This document shows, piece after piece, positions 15,394-21,807 of a stretch of DNA of 34,816 nucleotides. A program made the position numbers and the translations under genes. Origin of the DNA: a virus. Below the pieces are notes generated by a model. It was not told the DNA's origin and made no database searches. It saw only the letters and a program-made list of their open reading frames with translations. The stretch covers positions 1 to 34,816 of the IMG/VR virus record IMGVR_UViG_3300048672_000535; one strand, given 5' to 3'. How positions within the stretch are numbered: the first letter of the stretch is position 1; each line of letters opens with the position of its first letter.

Positions 15394-16173
15394 ATGACCT
15401 ATAAAAGACTTTCTGCTTCTTGCTTAGACTGCAAAAAAGAAATTTCTAAAAATAATTTTCAAAGACACATAGATTCTTCATGTGGAAAACCATTTGTGAG
15501 ATCAGAAGAATATGAAGACCTTAAAATACGATCAAATTGTATCAAGTGTGACAAATTCTGTGAAAATCATAATTCGCTCACGCAACATGAAATAAGATGT
15601 AAAGGTCCTATAATCAAAACATGCGAATATTGCAATACAAAATTTTCAAATAAAAACAAGAAGGTTAGATTTTGTTCTTATGAATGCAGAAGAAATAAAC
15701 CATTATAGCAAAAACACAAAGATTCTATAGCAAAAGGAATGCAACGAGCAGTGAAAGAAAATCCTGATTCTTATGCAGGCGGTTACAATAGAGGTAGAGT
15801 CAAATCATTAACTTGCTCAAATGGATTTACGGTTCTTGGGAAATGGGAACAAACTTTTGTAGAGTTTTGTCTATCAAACAACATTGAAATTCAACAACCT
15901 AATACTGGATTTTCGTACGAGTGGAATGGTTCTAGAACTTACTTTCCAGATTTTTATCTTCCGCATTTAGACCAATGGGTTGAAATCAAAGGATATGAAA
16001 CTGAAAGAGATAAAGCAAAATGGGATTCGATGATCAATTTTCACAAGAAGAATCTTAGAGTCATTAAGCAAAAAGAGATGAAAGATCTGAATGGTACAGC
16101 GTGTTGGATTCGAACCAACGGTGGGATTTCTCCGGCAGATTATGAGTCTGCTACTCTCGGCCAACTGAGTTAA
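15394..16173 (+). CDS. HEG2: EDxHD-type homing endonuclease with one in-frame TAG
   Basis: 259 codons if TAG at codon 105 is sense. The N-terminus has two C2H2-like fingers (CLDCKKEIS..H..C and CIKCDKFCE..H..C) and a third Cys-rich knot (CEYCNTKF..FCSYEC). The C-terminal half has the Vsr-like nuclease pattern GKWEQTFVEF, then TYFPDFYLP, then WVEIKGYETERDKAKW. The TAG sits in RRNKPL-TAG-QKHKDSIAKGM, where relatives usually have Ser or Thr. The natural end appears to be near KEMKDLN; the last ~28 codons are read from the antisense of the element's tRNA, so the stop has been lost or borrowed. Confidence 0.85.
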
Positions 16174-16179
16174 CGCTGC
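16092..16179 (-). tRNA. tRNA(CAU) carried by homing element A
   Basis: Acceptor GCAGCGT/ACGCTGT, A73, CCA. Anticodon loop CTCATAA, canonical T-loop TTCGAAT. The variable region is 15 nt, unusually long for a Met or Ile2 tRNA. It overlaps the 3' end of HEG2 on the opposite strand. Confidence 0.85.
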
Positions 16180-16198
16180 ACTTTAATTTCTATTTCTC

Positions 16199-16223
16199 AG
16201 CACTACCTCTATGCTAACGTCGC
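16199..16223 (-). pseudogene. 5' half of a split tRNA gene (element A)
   Basis: Acceptor GCGACGT, TA, then the D-arm GCATAGAGGTAGTGC. Sequence stops being tRNA-like just after the D-arm. Pairs with the 3' half 950 bp away. Confidence 0.75.
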
Positions 16224-16246
16224 GATGTTGTTATTTAACTATTAAA

Positions 16247-16669
16247 TCACACCTGGAAGAATTGATTGAAAATTTGCATCTTATTGAAAACTTCTTCGTC
16301 AATCTTACAACGGGCAAACATATTGACCCGTTGACCATCCTTCAACACCAAGGTACCTTTGACGATATCCTCATGCTCCGGGTCATGGAAAGTACCAGTG
16401 AAGATTGACACTTCTTCAGATTCAAATGCTTTGGTTTGATCGTAGTCAATACCGATCGAGAGAATCTGCTTCAGAATGGATTCATTAGTAGTCGGTTCAT
16501 AGTAATAGTAGATATCAGACTTGATATCGTACTTCACACAGAAGGCAAGATACTGTTTCCTATCAAAATTATCTACACCACCATAGAAGCTAGGCTCATC
16601 ACAAAAGAATACACATGAACCGGAGTGCAAAGCAGCCCAGATAGCAAAATTTTTAGCGTTCTTTTCCAT
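16247..16669 (-). CDS. Hypothetical protein, 140 aa
   Basis: Contains SGSCVFFCDEPSFYGGVDNF and a middle rich in Tyr (DIYYYYEP). Soluble. The C-terminus is VFNKMQIFNQFFQV. It lies 5 nt after the next-upstream gene. Not recognised. Confidence 0.65.
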   Translation of the reverse strand: MEKNAKNFAIWAALHSGSCVFFCDEPSFYGGVDNFDRKQYLAFCVKYDIKSDIYYYYEPTTNESILKQILSIGIDYDQTKAFESEEVSIFTGTFHDPEHEDIVKGTLVLKDGQRVNMFARCKIDEEVFNKMQIFNQFFQV

Positions 16670-16674
16670 GGTGA

Positions 16675-16926
16675 TCAGAGGTATGGGTTGTAGGTTGGAT
16701 CGCCGAAGATTGAATGGTAAGTGTATTCATCGTCACCATAATTCTTGTAGAACGACAGGTTAACAGAATTCAACCAATCCGGGAAGTCTTTCAATTTCAC
16801 AGAAGTGTGACTCTGTCCCATTGCAATACGGTCAACTTCATAGTAGACATCGTGATTCAGATTCTTTACAAGTTCTTTATCGCGATCATACCCAGCATTT
16901 GGATTAGTAACTTTTGCAAACAACAT
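16675..16926 (-). CDS. Hypothetical protein, 83 aa
   Basis: Start chosen at the ATG two bases past the preceding stop. Product starts MLFAKVTNPNAGYDRDKEL; aromatic C-terminus with YTYHSIFGDPTYNPYL. Not recognised. Confidence 0.6.
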   Translation of the reverse strand: MLFAKVTNPNAGYDRDKELVKNLNHDVYYEVDRIAMGQSHTSVKLKDFPDWLNSVNLSFYKNYGDDEYTYHSIFGDPTYNPYL

Positions 16927-16927
16927 A

Positions 16928-17734
16928 TTACAGTCCCAACAGCTCACGTTCTTCTTCGGTCAACTTAGCAAGAGCGACAGATTTCTTTTCAAGACGTTCA
17001 CGTTCTTTGCGTTCTGCTTCACGAGTAGTTTCCAAGAAACGTTCTGCTTCTTCCATGTCTTCACGGAGTTGAGTTACAGTCCTCGTATCATGCTCCATAT
17101 CAAATGGCAGTCGGACATCGCAATATCGAGAAGTTTTGAACTCGAAAGCTTTATATTCAGATGATCCAACAGCTTCCATAGCGTGATAGAGTTCTGAAAC
17201 ATAAGAATGTACCAATGTAAGCAACCTGGTCTGATATGTAGCAAGGAACCTTGCTAATGCAAGGTTCCTTGCATCTTCCAATTGGTGTTCATTAGAACGC
17301 AGTGCTTCAGCTTCGGCACGTTTTTCAGCAGCAGTTTTACGTTTGGTAGCCATTTTGGTTTCAGTGTTTGTTTGCATAGGTGTATTATAACACACTTCTG
17401 AATAAAAGTTACGGTATTCGCGGTCCATAGCAAAAACTAATTCAGTGAAACGGTGGCCTTCTTTGTTGTCAGGATAAGCTTGACGAGATAGATGCACAGG
17501 AGTCAAATCATCATAAACGTACTCTACTACCTTCTGCCCGGTAAAAACCTCCATGTACGCTCTACATACAGACTGCTTAATAGCAGCGACAGTCAATGGA
17601 GAATCACAGTATTCAAATGCAAGTAAAATATGCCATCCGCGATATGAATGCGGAGTGTGGAAAGACTGACACTTGAAGACGAAATCTTCGTCTGTCCAGG
17701 TATCAACGATTGCTTTCAATTCACCGAGGTTCAT
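16928..17734 (-). CDS. In-frame fusion ORF with an internal promoter, 268 aa
   Basis: One uninterrupted frame. Residues 1-119 form a compact alpha/beta protein (GWHILLAFEYCDSPLTV). Residues 128-268 are a charged helical protein beginning MATKRKTAAEKRAEAEAL and ending with a coiled coil (REDMEEAERFLETTREAERK, then LTEEERELLGL). A full copy of the phage promoter lies across codons ~109-118, and an ATG follows its -10 by six bases. Most likely these were two genes whose separating stop was lost, and the second part is also made alone from its own promoter. Confidence 0.65.
   Translation of the reverse strand: MNLGELKAIVDTWTDEDFVFKCQSFHTPHSYRGWHILLAFEYCDSPLTVAAIKQSVCRAYMEVFTGQKVVEYVYDDLTPVHLSRQAYPDNKEGHRFTELVFAMDREYRNFYSEVCYNTPMQTNTETKMATKRKTAAEKRAEAEALRSNEHQLEDARNLALARFLATYQTRLLTLVHSYVSELYHAMEAVGSSEYKAFEFKTSRYCDVRLPFDMEHDTRTVTQLREDMEEAERFLETTREAERKERERLEKKSVALAKLTEEERELLGL
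17384..17408 (-). promoter_or_regulatory. Promoter inside the fusion ORF
   Basis: Minus strand ACTTTTATTCAG, spacer, GTGTTATAAT, then ATG after six bases (codon 120 of the fusion frame). Confidence 0.7.
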
Positions 17735-18021
17735 GATTTAACTCCGAAATGATATTCGATTGAATAAGCGGCAGACTCGAATGCATCTGCTTGAGCGCGA
17801 CATCGTTCATAATACTCCGTCGAATCATAATACCAATACCCACTTTCTTTACATTCAGCTTGACTCTCTTTCATCAACTCCACACATTCTTTGATGATCA
17901 GCTCTGCAAACTTACGTTTGTCAAAATACATAGAAGTTTGTGGGTAGCCATTACACCCAGGAGGGTAAGTATCTTCAGAAATTGTTGCTTTGGAGATCAA
18001 TTCGTCAATCTTGTCTTGCAT
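17731..18021 (-). CDS. Hypothetical protein, 96 aa
   Basis: Pattern FAELIIKECVELMKESQAEC then YYERCRAQADAFESAAYSI is typical of a small helical protein common in T4-like phages. ATGA overlap with the fusion ORF. Confidence 0.7.
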   Translation of the reverse strand: MQDKIDELISKATISEDTYPPGCNGYPQTSMYFDKRKFAELIIKECVELMKESQAECKESGYWYYDSTEYYERCRAQADAFESAAYSIEYHFGVKS

Positions 18022-18025
18022 GATT

Positions 18026-18409
18026 TTACTTCTTCGAGTGAGTAGACAGGAATTTGATTTCAGCCTTAGTCAATTCCGACCAAGTCTTTGCTTTAAGTTT
18101 TTCAACCTTTGTAGCAATATCGAGCAGTCGTTTTTCTTCCTCGGCTTTAGCTTTGGCCTCTTTCTCGCGGCGAACCTGGTCTTTCTTCTTATGGTCTTCC
18201 CACCAAGATTGAACCTGAGCAGGAGTGACACCAGCTTCTTTCCAATCAGTAGCGGCAATGAAGTTTTCTGTCCTTCCAGACTTCTCAATAAATGAGAGTG
18301 CAGCACAGAGAGCTGCTTCAAGATTGGCTTTGTCAAGCTTCAATTGTTCAAGTTGCGCATATTCAATGGACGGGGCTGTACGGTCATAATCATAAGACAA
18401 GCAAGGCAT
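18026..18409 (-). CDS. Coiled-coil protein, 127 aa
   Basis: Residues 18-50 and 80-110 are helical, the second highly charged (DQVRREKEAKAKAEEEKRL). Contains GVTPAQVQSWWEDHKKK. Not recognised. Confidence 0.65.
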   Translation of the reverse strand: MPCLSYDYDRTAPSIEYAQLEQLKLDKANLEAALCAALSFIEKSGRTENFIAATDWKEAGVTPAQVQSWWEDHKKKDQVRREKEAKAKAEEEKRLLDIATKVEKLKAKTWSELTKAEIKFLSTHSKK

Positions 18410-18425
18410 TTTGAAACTCCTTCAA

Positions 18426-18632
18426 TTAGCGTTTGTAGTGTACTGGGCGCTCATAAGAGCCATCTTCGAACCGATGAACCGAGACATAGTAACCGTACTT
18501 AGATCCATCTTCATATGTGTAACTGAATGTCCGACCGTGGAGGATCTCTCTTACAGAGAGATCCCATGTCTCTAGCAATCCCTCTGAATCAAGGGCTTCA
18601 TCCAGAGTTTGAAAGCGATTTTGTTTGATCAT
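18426..18632 (-). CDS. Hypothetical protein, 68 aa, leaderless start
   Basis: ATG six bases after the -10 box, no ribosome site visible. Contains GRTFSYTYEDGSKYGYYVSV, a likely beta sheet. Confidence 0.65.
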   Translation of the reverse strand: MIKQNRFQTLDEALDSEGLLETWDLSVREILHGRTFSYTYEDGSKYGYYVSVHRFEDGSYERPVHYKR

Positions 18633-18638
18633 GGTTGT

Positions 18639-18662
18639 ATTATATCACAGAGATCAATATAC
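18639..18662 (-). promoter_or_regulatory. Promoter core within the preceding gene's end
   Basis: GTGATATAAT on the minus strand; the upstream box is degenerate because it overlaps the last codons of the 51-aa gene. Confidence 0.55.
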
Positions 18663-18809
18663 TTGACCGCGAAATTCGACGGATGAGATCGGAGTATCTG
18701 GATACCAACGAGTGAACTTCTCTACTGCATGATCCTCATCTTCAGCGATAACATCACAGTAGTCGTCTGAATAGAAGACAGTGAATTTGTAGAGATCAAT
18801 CTGTTCCAT
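18654..18809 (-). CDS. Hypothetical protein, 51 aa
   Basis: Product begins MEQIDLYKFTVFYSDDYCD, followed by VIAEDEDHAVEKFTRWYPD and a C-terminal strand VEFRGQVY. This strand-helix-strand pattern is seen in many small phage proteins. Driven by the promoter 37 nt upstream. Confidence 0.7.
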   Translation of the reverse strand: MEQIDLYKFTVFYSDDYCDVIAEDEDHAVEKFTRWYPDTPISSVEFRGQVY

Positions 18810-18846
18810 AGTGTTTACCGTCACTCAATGTTTTGTTGATAGAGGT

Positions 18847-18872
18847 ATTATAACACAGGAATGAATAAAAGC
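18847..18872 (-). promoter_or_regulatory. Promoter, CTTTTATT box plus extended -10
   Basis: Minus strand GCTTTTATTC, spacer, GTGTTATAAT. It stands directly downstream of the tRNA array in transcription order. Confidence 0.75.
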
Positions 18873-18888
18873 TTCATAATAAAGTAGA

Positions 18889-18977
18889 TGGAGGAGAGCA
18901 TCGTTGCCGCCACGAATCCCGTTTCCGAGACCAGTACATTTCCAGTGTATGCCAGGGGCTGCCCTGGGTTACTCTCC
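18889..18977 (-). tRNA. tRNA-Ser(GGA)
   Basis: Acceptor GGAGAGT/GCTCTCC, U73, CCA. Loop CTGGAAA. Long variable arm TCTCG-GAAA-CGGGA. T-loop GGCGGCA (G54/G58, G55) with an AG in the D-loop. Confidence 0.88.
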
Positions 18978-18984
18978 ATAGAGA

Positions 18985-19059
18985 TGGACCGCACTAGAGA
19001 AATCGAATCCCTATTTCTTGGTTCGTAGCCAAGTGTTCTATCCGTTGAACTAAGCGCGG
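18985..19059 (-). tRNA. tRNA-Arg(ACG)
   Basis: Acceptor CCGCGCT/AGTGCGG, CCA. Loop CTACGAA. Canonical T-loop TTCGATT. Confidence 0.9.
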
Positions 19060-19084
19060 ATGAAATCTAGTGTCTATTTTGAGG

Positions 19085-19162
19085 TGGCAGGCAGCGAGAG
19101 ACTCGAACTCTCATTACATCCAGATTTGGAGTCTGGGATCTTGCCAATTAGAAGAACTACCT
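19085..19162 (-). tRNA. tRNA-Trp(CCA)
   Basis: Acceptor AGGTAGT/GCTGCCT, G73, CCA. Loop CTCCAAA. Canonical T-loop TTCGAGT. Confidence 0.9.
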
Positions 19163-19308
19163 ATGAATTTGTGCCGGATTTAGTCTGATAATCCGGCGAA
19201 GAGTTGTAGAATTCGCAACCATGCCTCGTTAGAGACTCGCGTGATTCATCATTTAGCTATCAACACATCCTAGGTGCATTGAAAACGCCGTACACATTTG
19301 GCGAATTT
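19163..19308 (-). other. 146-nt spacer with a hairpin
   Basis: No gene seen. GCCGGATT and AATCCGGC form an 8-bp stem with a 9-nt loop at its left end; GTTG/CAAC follows. Possibly a processing signal or a decayed tRNA. Confidence 0.4.
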
Positions 19309-19398
19309 TGGAGGAAGACTGACGACTTGCACGCCAACCCATTTCTGAGTCGATCCGCTTTCAAGGCGGTCCAGGTACGCTTGCCCTGTTAATCTTCC
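19309..19398 (-). tRNA. tRNA-Ser(UGA)
   Basis: Acceptor GGAAGAT/GTCTTCC, U73, CCA. Loop CTTGAAA, long variable arm. T-loop TGCAAGT (U54/A58 but G55), D-loop AAGC (A18). Closest relative of the suppressor tRNA in acceptor and D-arm. Confidence 0.88.
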
Positions 19399-19406
19399 AT
19401 TGTCTG

Positions 19407-19481
19407 TGGAGAGCAGTATCCGTAACGCTCGGATCTCTTCTGGGTTGCAATCAGAGGCCCATCTATCTAGACCAACTGCTC
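19407..19481 (-). tRNA. tRNA-Cys(GCA)
   Basis: Acceptor GAGCAGT/ACTGCTC, U73 as expected for Cys. Loop TTGCAAC. T-loop AGCGTTA (A54/U58, G55). Confidence 0.87.
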
Positions 19482-19489
19482 ATTACTAT

Positions 19490-19566
19490 TGGTACCTTCG
19501 GAGGAAGTCGAATCCTCACTCTAACGACTCTCGATCGTTCGCGTCTACCATTTGCGCCACGAAGGT
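19490..19566 (-). tRNA. tRNA-Leu(GAG)
   Basis: Acceptor ACCTTCG/CGAAGGT, A73. Loop TCGAGAG, with C33 in place of the usual U33. Leu-type D-arm GGCGCAAATGGTAGACGC but only a 5-nt variable region. Canonical T-loop. Confidence 0.75.
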
Positions 19567-19574
19567 ATATTATT

Positions 19575-19652
19575 TGGTGCGCAAGGTGGGATTCGAACCC
19601 ACACTGTTCGGCATCTAAAACCGCTGTCTCCTACCAATTGCACTACTTGCGC
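19575..19652 (-). tRNA. tRNA-Leu(UAG)
   Basis: Acceptor GCGCAAG/CTTGCGC, A73. Loop TTTAGAT. Short variable region, odd for Leu. Canonical T-loop TTCGAAT. Confidence 0.85.
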
Positions 19653-19665
19653 ATTTAAACTTCTT

Positions 19666-19742
19666 TGGGGTGTTTGACGGGTAACGATCCCGCTCTATCA
19701 GTTTCACAGACTGAGGTGCTAAACCTTTACACTACAAACACC
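19666..19742 (-). tRNA. tRNA-His(GUG)
   Basis: Has the His hallmark: extra G at -1 opposite C73. Acceptor GTGTTTG/CAAACAC. Loop CTGTGAA. T-loop ATCGTTA (A54/U58). Confidence 0.92.
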
Positions 19743-19748
19743 ATATTT

Positions 19749-19823
19749 TGGTACCTCGTGACAGGATTGAACTGCCGACCATCGCCTTGTAAGGGCGCTG
19801 CTCTACCGCTGAGCTAACGAGGC
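19749..19823 (-). tRNA. tRNA-Val(UAC)
   Basis: Acceptor GCCTCGT/ACGAGGT, A73. Loop CTTACAA. T-loop TTCAATC, canonical type. Confidence 0.92.
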
Positions 19824-19828
19824 AAATT

Positions 19829-19902
19829 TGGAACGCCGTGGTGGTACCGCCCCACCTTACCCTGGGTCAAAGCCAGGTATCGTACTTTAAGATTCACAGC
19901 GC
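19829..19902 (-). tRNA. tRNA-Gln(UUG)
   Basis: Acceptor GCGCTGT/ACGGCGT with a weak first pair, as Gln tRNAs like. Loop CTTTGAC. T-loop GGCGGTA (G54/G58, G55), D-loop AAAG (A18). Confidence 0.87.
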
Positions 19903-19910
19903 ATTTTATT

Positions 19911-19985
19911 TGGTAGATTCTATCCGTTACGCTCGGAGTCCTATTCCTTATGAGGGAATCGTGCTGCTATCACACCCTAGAATCT
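19911..19985 (-). tRNA. tRNA(CAU), Met or Ile2
   Basis: Acceptor AGATTCT/AGAATCT, A73. Loop CTCATAA. T-loop AGCGTAA (A54/U58, G55). Whether it is elongator Met or a lysidine-modified Ile tRNA cannot be told. Confidence 0.87.
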
Positions 19986-19994
19986 ATGATTATT

Positions 19995-20087
19995 TAGTCC
20001 ATTGTAGGCAGGACTCGAACCTGCACGTGGGTTTTATTTCCACCGGCCCAGCAATGGGCCTATGTCTACCATTCCATCACTACGGAC
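19995..20087 (-). pseudogene. Degenerate tRNA-like gene, class II
   Basis: Good T-arm (TTCGAGT loop) and Leu-like D-arm (GGAATGGTAGACA), with a long variable arm. The acceptor pairs only with a 3-nt bulge (GTCC-GTAG/CTAC-AAT-GGAC), there is no CCA, and the anticodon loop has six bases. Probably decayed. Confidence 0.55.
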
Positions 20088-20124
20088 TCAGGGGTTAATT
20101 ACTCCCCTGTTTTACTACAGATGA

Positions 20125-20343
20125 TCAGTCTGCAGTGAAAACTATATACGGTTCAGGTTTGTCTTTCCAGTGATCATAATTCCACACATTTTTATCAGTC
20201 CCATAAGTACAGATCAACGTATTCATATGATCTCTATGAAGAACTGCTTCTTCTAAAGTATTATATCCTAAACCCAATTGGGATGGATCATTTGGACTTA
20301 TAACACCATATGGATACTTCACATGTCCTGCAATTTTATACAT
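20125..20343 (-). CDS. Hypothetical protein, 72 aa, within the tRNA array
   Basis: Start at MYKIAGHVKYPYGVISPND. One compact domain with LGYNTLEEAVLHRDHM and an aromatic C-terminus ending YIVFTAD. It sits just downstream of tRNA-Ser(GCU). Not recognised. Confidence 0.65.
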   Translation of the reverse strand: MYKIAGHVKYPYGVISPNDPSQLGLGYNTLEEAVLHRDHMNTLICTYGTDKNVWNYDHWKDKPEPYIVFTAD

Positions 20344-20366
20344 AGTTAAAACCCCCAATTACACAG

Positions 20367-20455
20367 TGGAGGAGAGAGTCCGTCCCGACCGGAATGCCAT
20401 CACTGACACCAACTGTTTAGCAAACAGCGCCTGCGCCCGGGCAGGTTCACTCTCC
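20367..20455 (-). tRNA. tRNA-Ser(GCU)
   Basis: Acceptor GGAGAGT with one mismatch, U73, CCA. Loop TTGCTAA, long variable arm. T-loop GTCGGGA (G54/G58, U55) with GG in the D-loop. Confidence 0.85.
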
Positions 20456-20590
20456 AATAATACTAAATTTTCTTTTTTCTCTAATTGCATCTGCAATGAA
20501 AGACGAGTATTTCCTTCTATACTGACAAAACCAATAATCACTGAACATCGGAATCTGATGAACATGTGCATCGTCAAAATAAAAAATCAT
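20447..20590 (-). CDS. Possible small protein, 47 aa
   Basis: ATG preceded by GGGGT; product begins MIFYFDDAHVHQIPMF. It ends inside the first bases of tRNA-Ser(GCU). It follows the tmRNA coding piece. Coding is plausible from composition only. Confidence 0.4.
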   Translation of the reverse strand: MIFYFDDAHVHQIPMFSDYWFCQYRRKYSSFIADAIREKRKFSIIGE

Positions 20591-20599
20591 GAAATACCC

Positions 20600-20808
20600 C
20601 AAATTATGATGGGTGTTTTGGTGATAAGGAACACCCAAGGAATCCTCACTGGGCGATCAAGCCGCCATCAGGTATGTATCAGCGTTTGCCTTTACTTTTG
20701 TTTGCTTCTTCGGCCGGGATATCCCAACCCTTTGGCATGTGCCTGGCTTCTGCGTTGCCAAACTGTCCGTGTCCATACTCATTGCGAGTTCGAATCTAGT
20801 TCAGCCCC
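20600..20808 (-). ncRNA. ssrA: tmRNA coding piece (permuted ssrA), tag ANADTYLMAA
   Basis: Starts GGGGCTG then a GATTCGAAC element, as in bacterial tmRNA 5' ends. A pseudoknot-like segment (CATGCC...GGGTTGGGATATCCC) leads to the resume codon GCA. The tag frame 20657-20689 encodes ANADTYLMAA and ends in TGA, close to the bacterial ANDENYALAA. After it come a GGCG/CGCC stem and a GGGTGTT/AACACCC hairpin. There is no 3' tRNA-like end downstream; it lies upstream instead. The 3' limit is estimated. Confidence 0.85.
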
Positions 20809-20937
20809 ATCAACAAGAAACTTCGGAATATATGGACAAAATATAACACCAGAAACATCACCATTCCCATCAACAGACACGATAGGAGAATAATTTTCAA
20901 TCTCGTAGTGTGTGCCTTTGTCTATCAAGTTATTCAT
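20779..20937 (-). CDS. Possible 52-aa protein in the tmRNA intervening segment
   Basis: ATG preceded by AAGGA, 13 nt after the tmRNA acceptor CCA. The frame covers the whole intervening segment and runs 30 nt into the coding piece before TGA. Composition looks coding (SVDGNGDVSGVIFCPYIP). Translation would compete with tmRNA processing. It may also be chance. Confidence 0.45.
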   Translation of the reverse strand: MNNLIDKGTHYEIENYSPIVSVDGNGDVSGVIFCPYIPKFLVDGAELDSNSQ

Positions 20938-20949
20938 AAAATTCCTTTT

Positions 20950-21040
20950 TGGTGGAGCTGGGCGGTACTGCCCCGCCGTGACTCACACATTTCTTTTCAC
21001 TTCACGGATCCAAAGATCCATACAGTCATTAGGTAATCAG
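20950..21040 (-). ncRNA. ssrA: tmRNA acceptor piece (permuted ssrA)
   Basis: Ends GGCGG-GGCAGTA-CCGCC (T-arm), CAGCTCC, A73, CCA. The acceptor pairs with GGGGCTG of the coding piece and creates the G3:U70 pair that marks alanine acceptors. Helix 2 is also formed across the two pieces: TCCGTG here with CACGGA there, and TGTGAG with CTCGCA, correctly nested. Thus the gene order is 3' piece, 141-nt spacer, 5' piece. The 5' limit is estimated. Confidence 0.83.
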
Positions 21041-21101
21041 ATAGGCAATTGGAGTTCGACACTTAAGCGGACACTTCCAATCGTTATTCCTATCTTCAAA
21101 A
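21041..21101 (-). other. Nested hairpin upstream of the tmRNA acceptor piece
   Basis: AGATAGG/CCTATCT encloses ATTGGA/TCCAAT, separated by a loop. It may be part of the tmRNA precursor or a processing site. Confidence 0.4.
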
Positions 21102-21177
21102 TGGTTGCGAACGGTCTGAATCGCACAGACGACCTTCAGCTTATGAGGCTGACGAGATACTACTTCTCCACGCCGCA
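21102..21177 (-). tRNA. Initiator-like tRNA-Met(CAU)
   Basis: Sequence after the acceptor (GGAGAAGTAGTATCTCGTC, loop CTCATAA, GAAGGTCGTC) closely follows bacterial initiator tRNA. The inner acceptor pairs are poor. T-loop TGCGATT (U54/A58, G55). Confidence 0.75.
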
Positions 21178-21287
21178 ATAATTCTTGCCGGTCACGTATC
21201 GTCCAGCATAAAGGGAACGCGGTTCAACCCCTTTATCGTTTACAGAATCAATCATGAACCATAGATGTCTTTCCATCAGTCATTAAA

Positions 21288-21363
21288 TGGTGCCCCCACG
21301 AGGAATCGAACCCCGGACCTTCTCCTTACAAGGGAGCTGCTCTTCCGGCTGAGCTATAAGGGC
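21288..21363 (-). tRNA. tRNA-Thr(UGU)
   Basis: Acceptor GCCCTTA/TGGGGGC, A73. Loop CTTGTAA. Canonical T-loop TTCGATT. Confidence 0.92.
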
Positions 21364-21368
21364 AAAAT

Positions 21369-21444
21369 TGGAGCAGGTAGCCGGTAACGATCCGGTCTAT
21401 TCAAGTTTGGAAGACTAGCGTGTATCCGTAAACACCTTACCTGC
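21369..21444 (-). tRNA. tRNA-Gly(UCC)
   Basis: Acceptor GCAGGTA/TACCTGC, U73 as expected for Gly. Loop CTTCCAA. T-loop ATCGTTA (A54/U58). Confidence 0.9.
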
Positions 21445-21457
21445 ATTATTCTATTTA

Positions 21458-21533
21458 TGGTGGATCCTCTCGGTACCGACCCGAGTCCTCTAGCTTTTCA
21501 GGCTAGCGCGCGCACCTGCTACACAAAAGATCC
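21458..21533 (-). tRNA. tRNA-Phe(GAA)
   Basis: Acceptor GGATCTT/AGGATCC, A73. Loop CTGAAAA. T-loop GTCGGTA (G54/G58). Confidence 0.9.
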
Positions 21534-21537
21534 AAAC

Positions 21538-21612
21538 TGGAGCTGAAGATGGGAACTGACCCCATAACTATCCCATACCAAGGGATGATTTTTCCAGTTA
21601 AACTACTTCAGC
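21538..21612 (-). tRNA. tRNA-Thr(GGU)
   Basis: Acceptor GCTGAAG/CTTCAGC, U73. Loop TTGGTAT. T-loop GTCAGTT (G54/G58). Confidence 0.82.
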
Positions 21613-21619
21613 AAAATTG

Positions 21620-21705
21620 TGGTCCTGCGTGATGGTTACGATCCATCTACAGGTTGGTGCCTCTGACTTGAATCGACCCCAAATACTCTCCATTTACTAC
21701 CCATG
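21620..21705 (-). tRNA. Degenerate tRNA, class II-like, anticodon uncertain
   Basis: Good T-arm GATGG/CCATC with loop ATCGTAA and CCA, D-loop GG. Acceptor pairs at only five of seven positions, and the variable region is about 19 nt. The loop GGTCGAT would give UCG, but lacks U33. Confidence 0.5.
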
Positions 21706-21709
21706 AACG

Positions 21710-21798
21710 TGGTGCGAGAGACGGGATTCGAACCCGTATGAACCATTCAGTTCGGCAGGGTTTAAGCCTGCTGCGTCTACCGATTCCGCCACCCTCGC
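21710..21798 (-). tRNA. tRNA-Leu(UAA)
   Basis: Acceptor GCGAGGG/TCTCGC-type, A73. Loop CTTAAAC. Long variable arm GAAC...GTTC, the only Leu tRNA here with the normal class II arm. Canonical T-loop. Confidence 0.93.
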
Positions 21799-21807
21799 TT
21801 AAATTCT

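Larger units (their letters stand above)
15243..16198. mobile_element. Homing element A, splitting a tRNA gene
   Basis: The insert lies between the 3' half and the 5' half of a tRNA. It carries HEG2 on the plus strand with its own late promoter, and a complete tRNA(CAU) on the minus strand next to the 5' half. Same plan as element B near 24 kb, where the endonuclease faces the other way. Confidence 0.65.

Noticed and set aside
20679-20810. A 43-codon frame starting MGLN with one TAG, which looked like another recoded gene
   Set aside because: It coincides with the tmRNA coding piece: the GGGGCTG end, GATTCGAAC element and the tag frame explain the sequence better.
21160-21276. A 38-codon frame starting MERHLWFMID between tRNAs
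   Set aside because: It runs into the initiator tRNA, ends at TAG, and has no ribosome site; evidence too weak for a gene.
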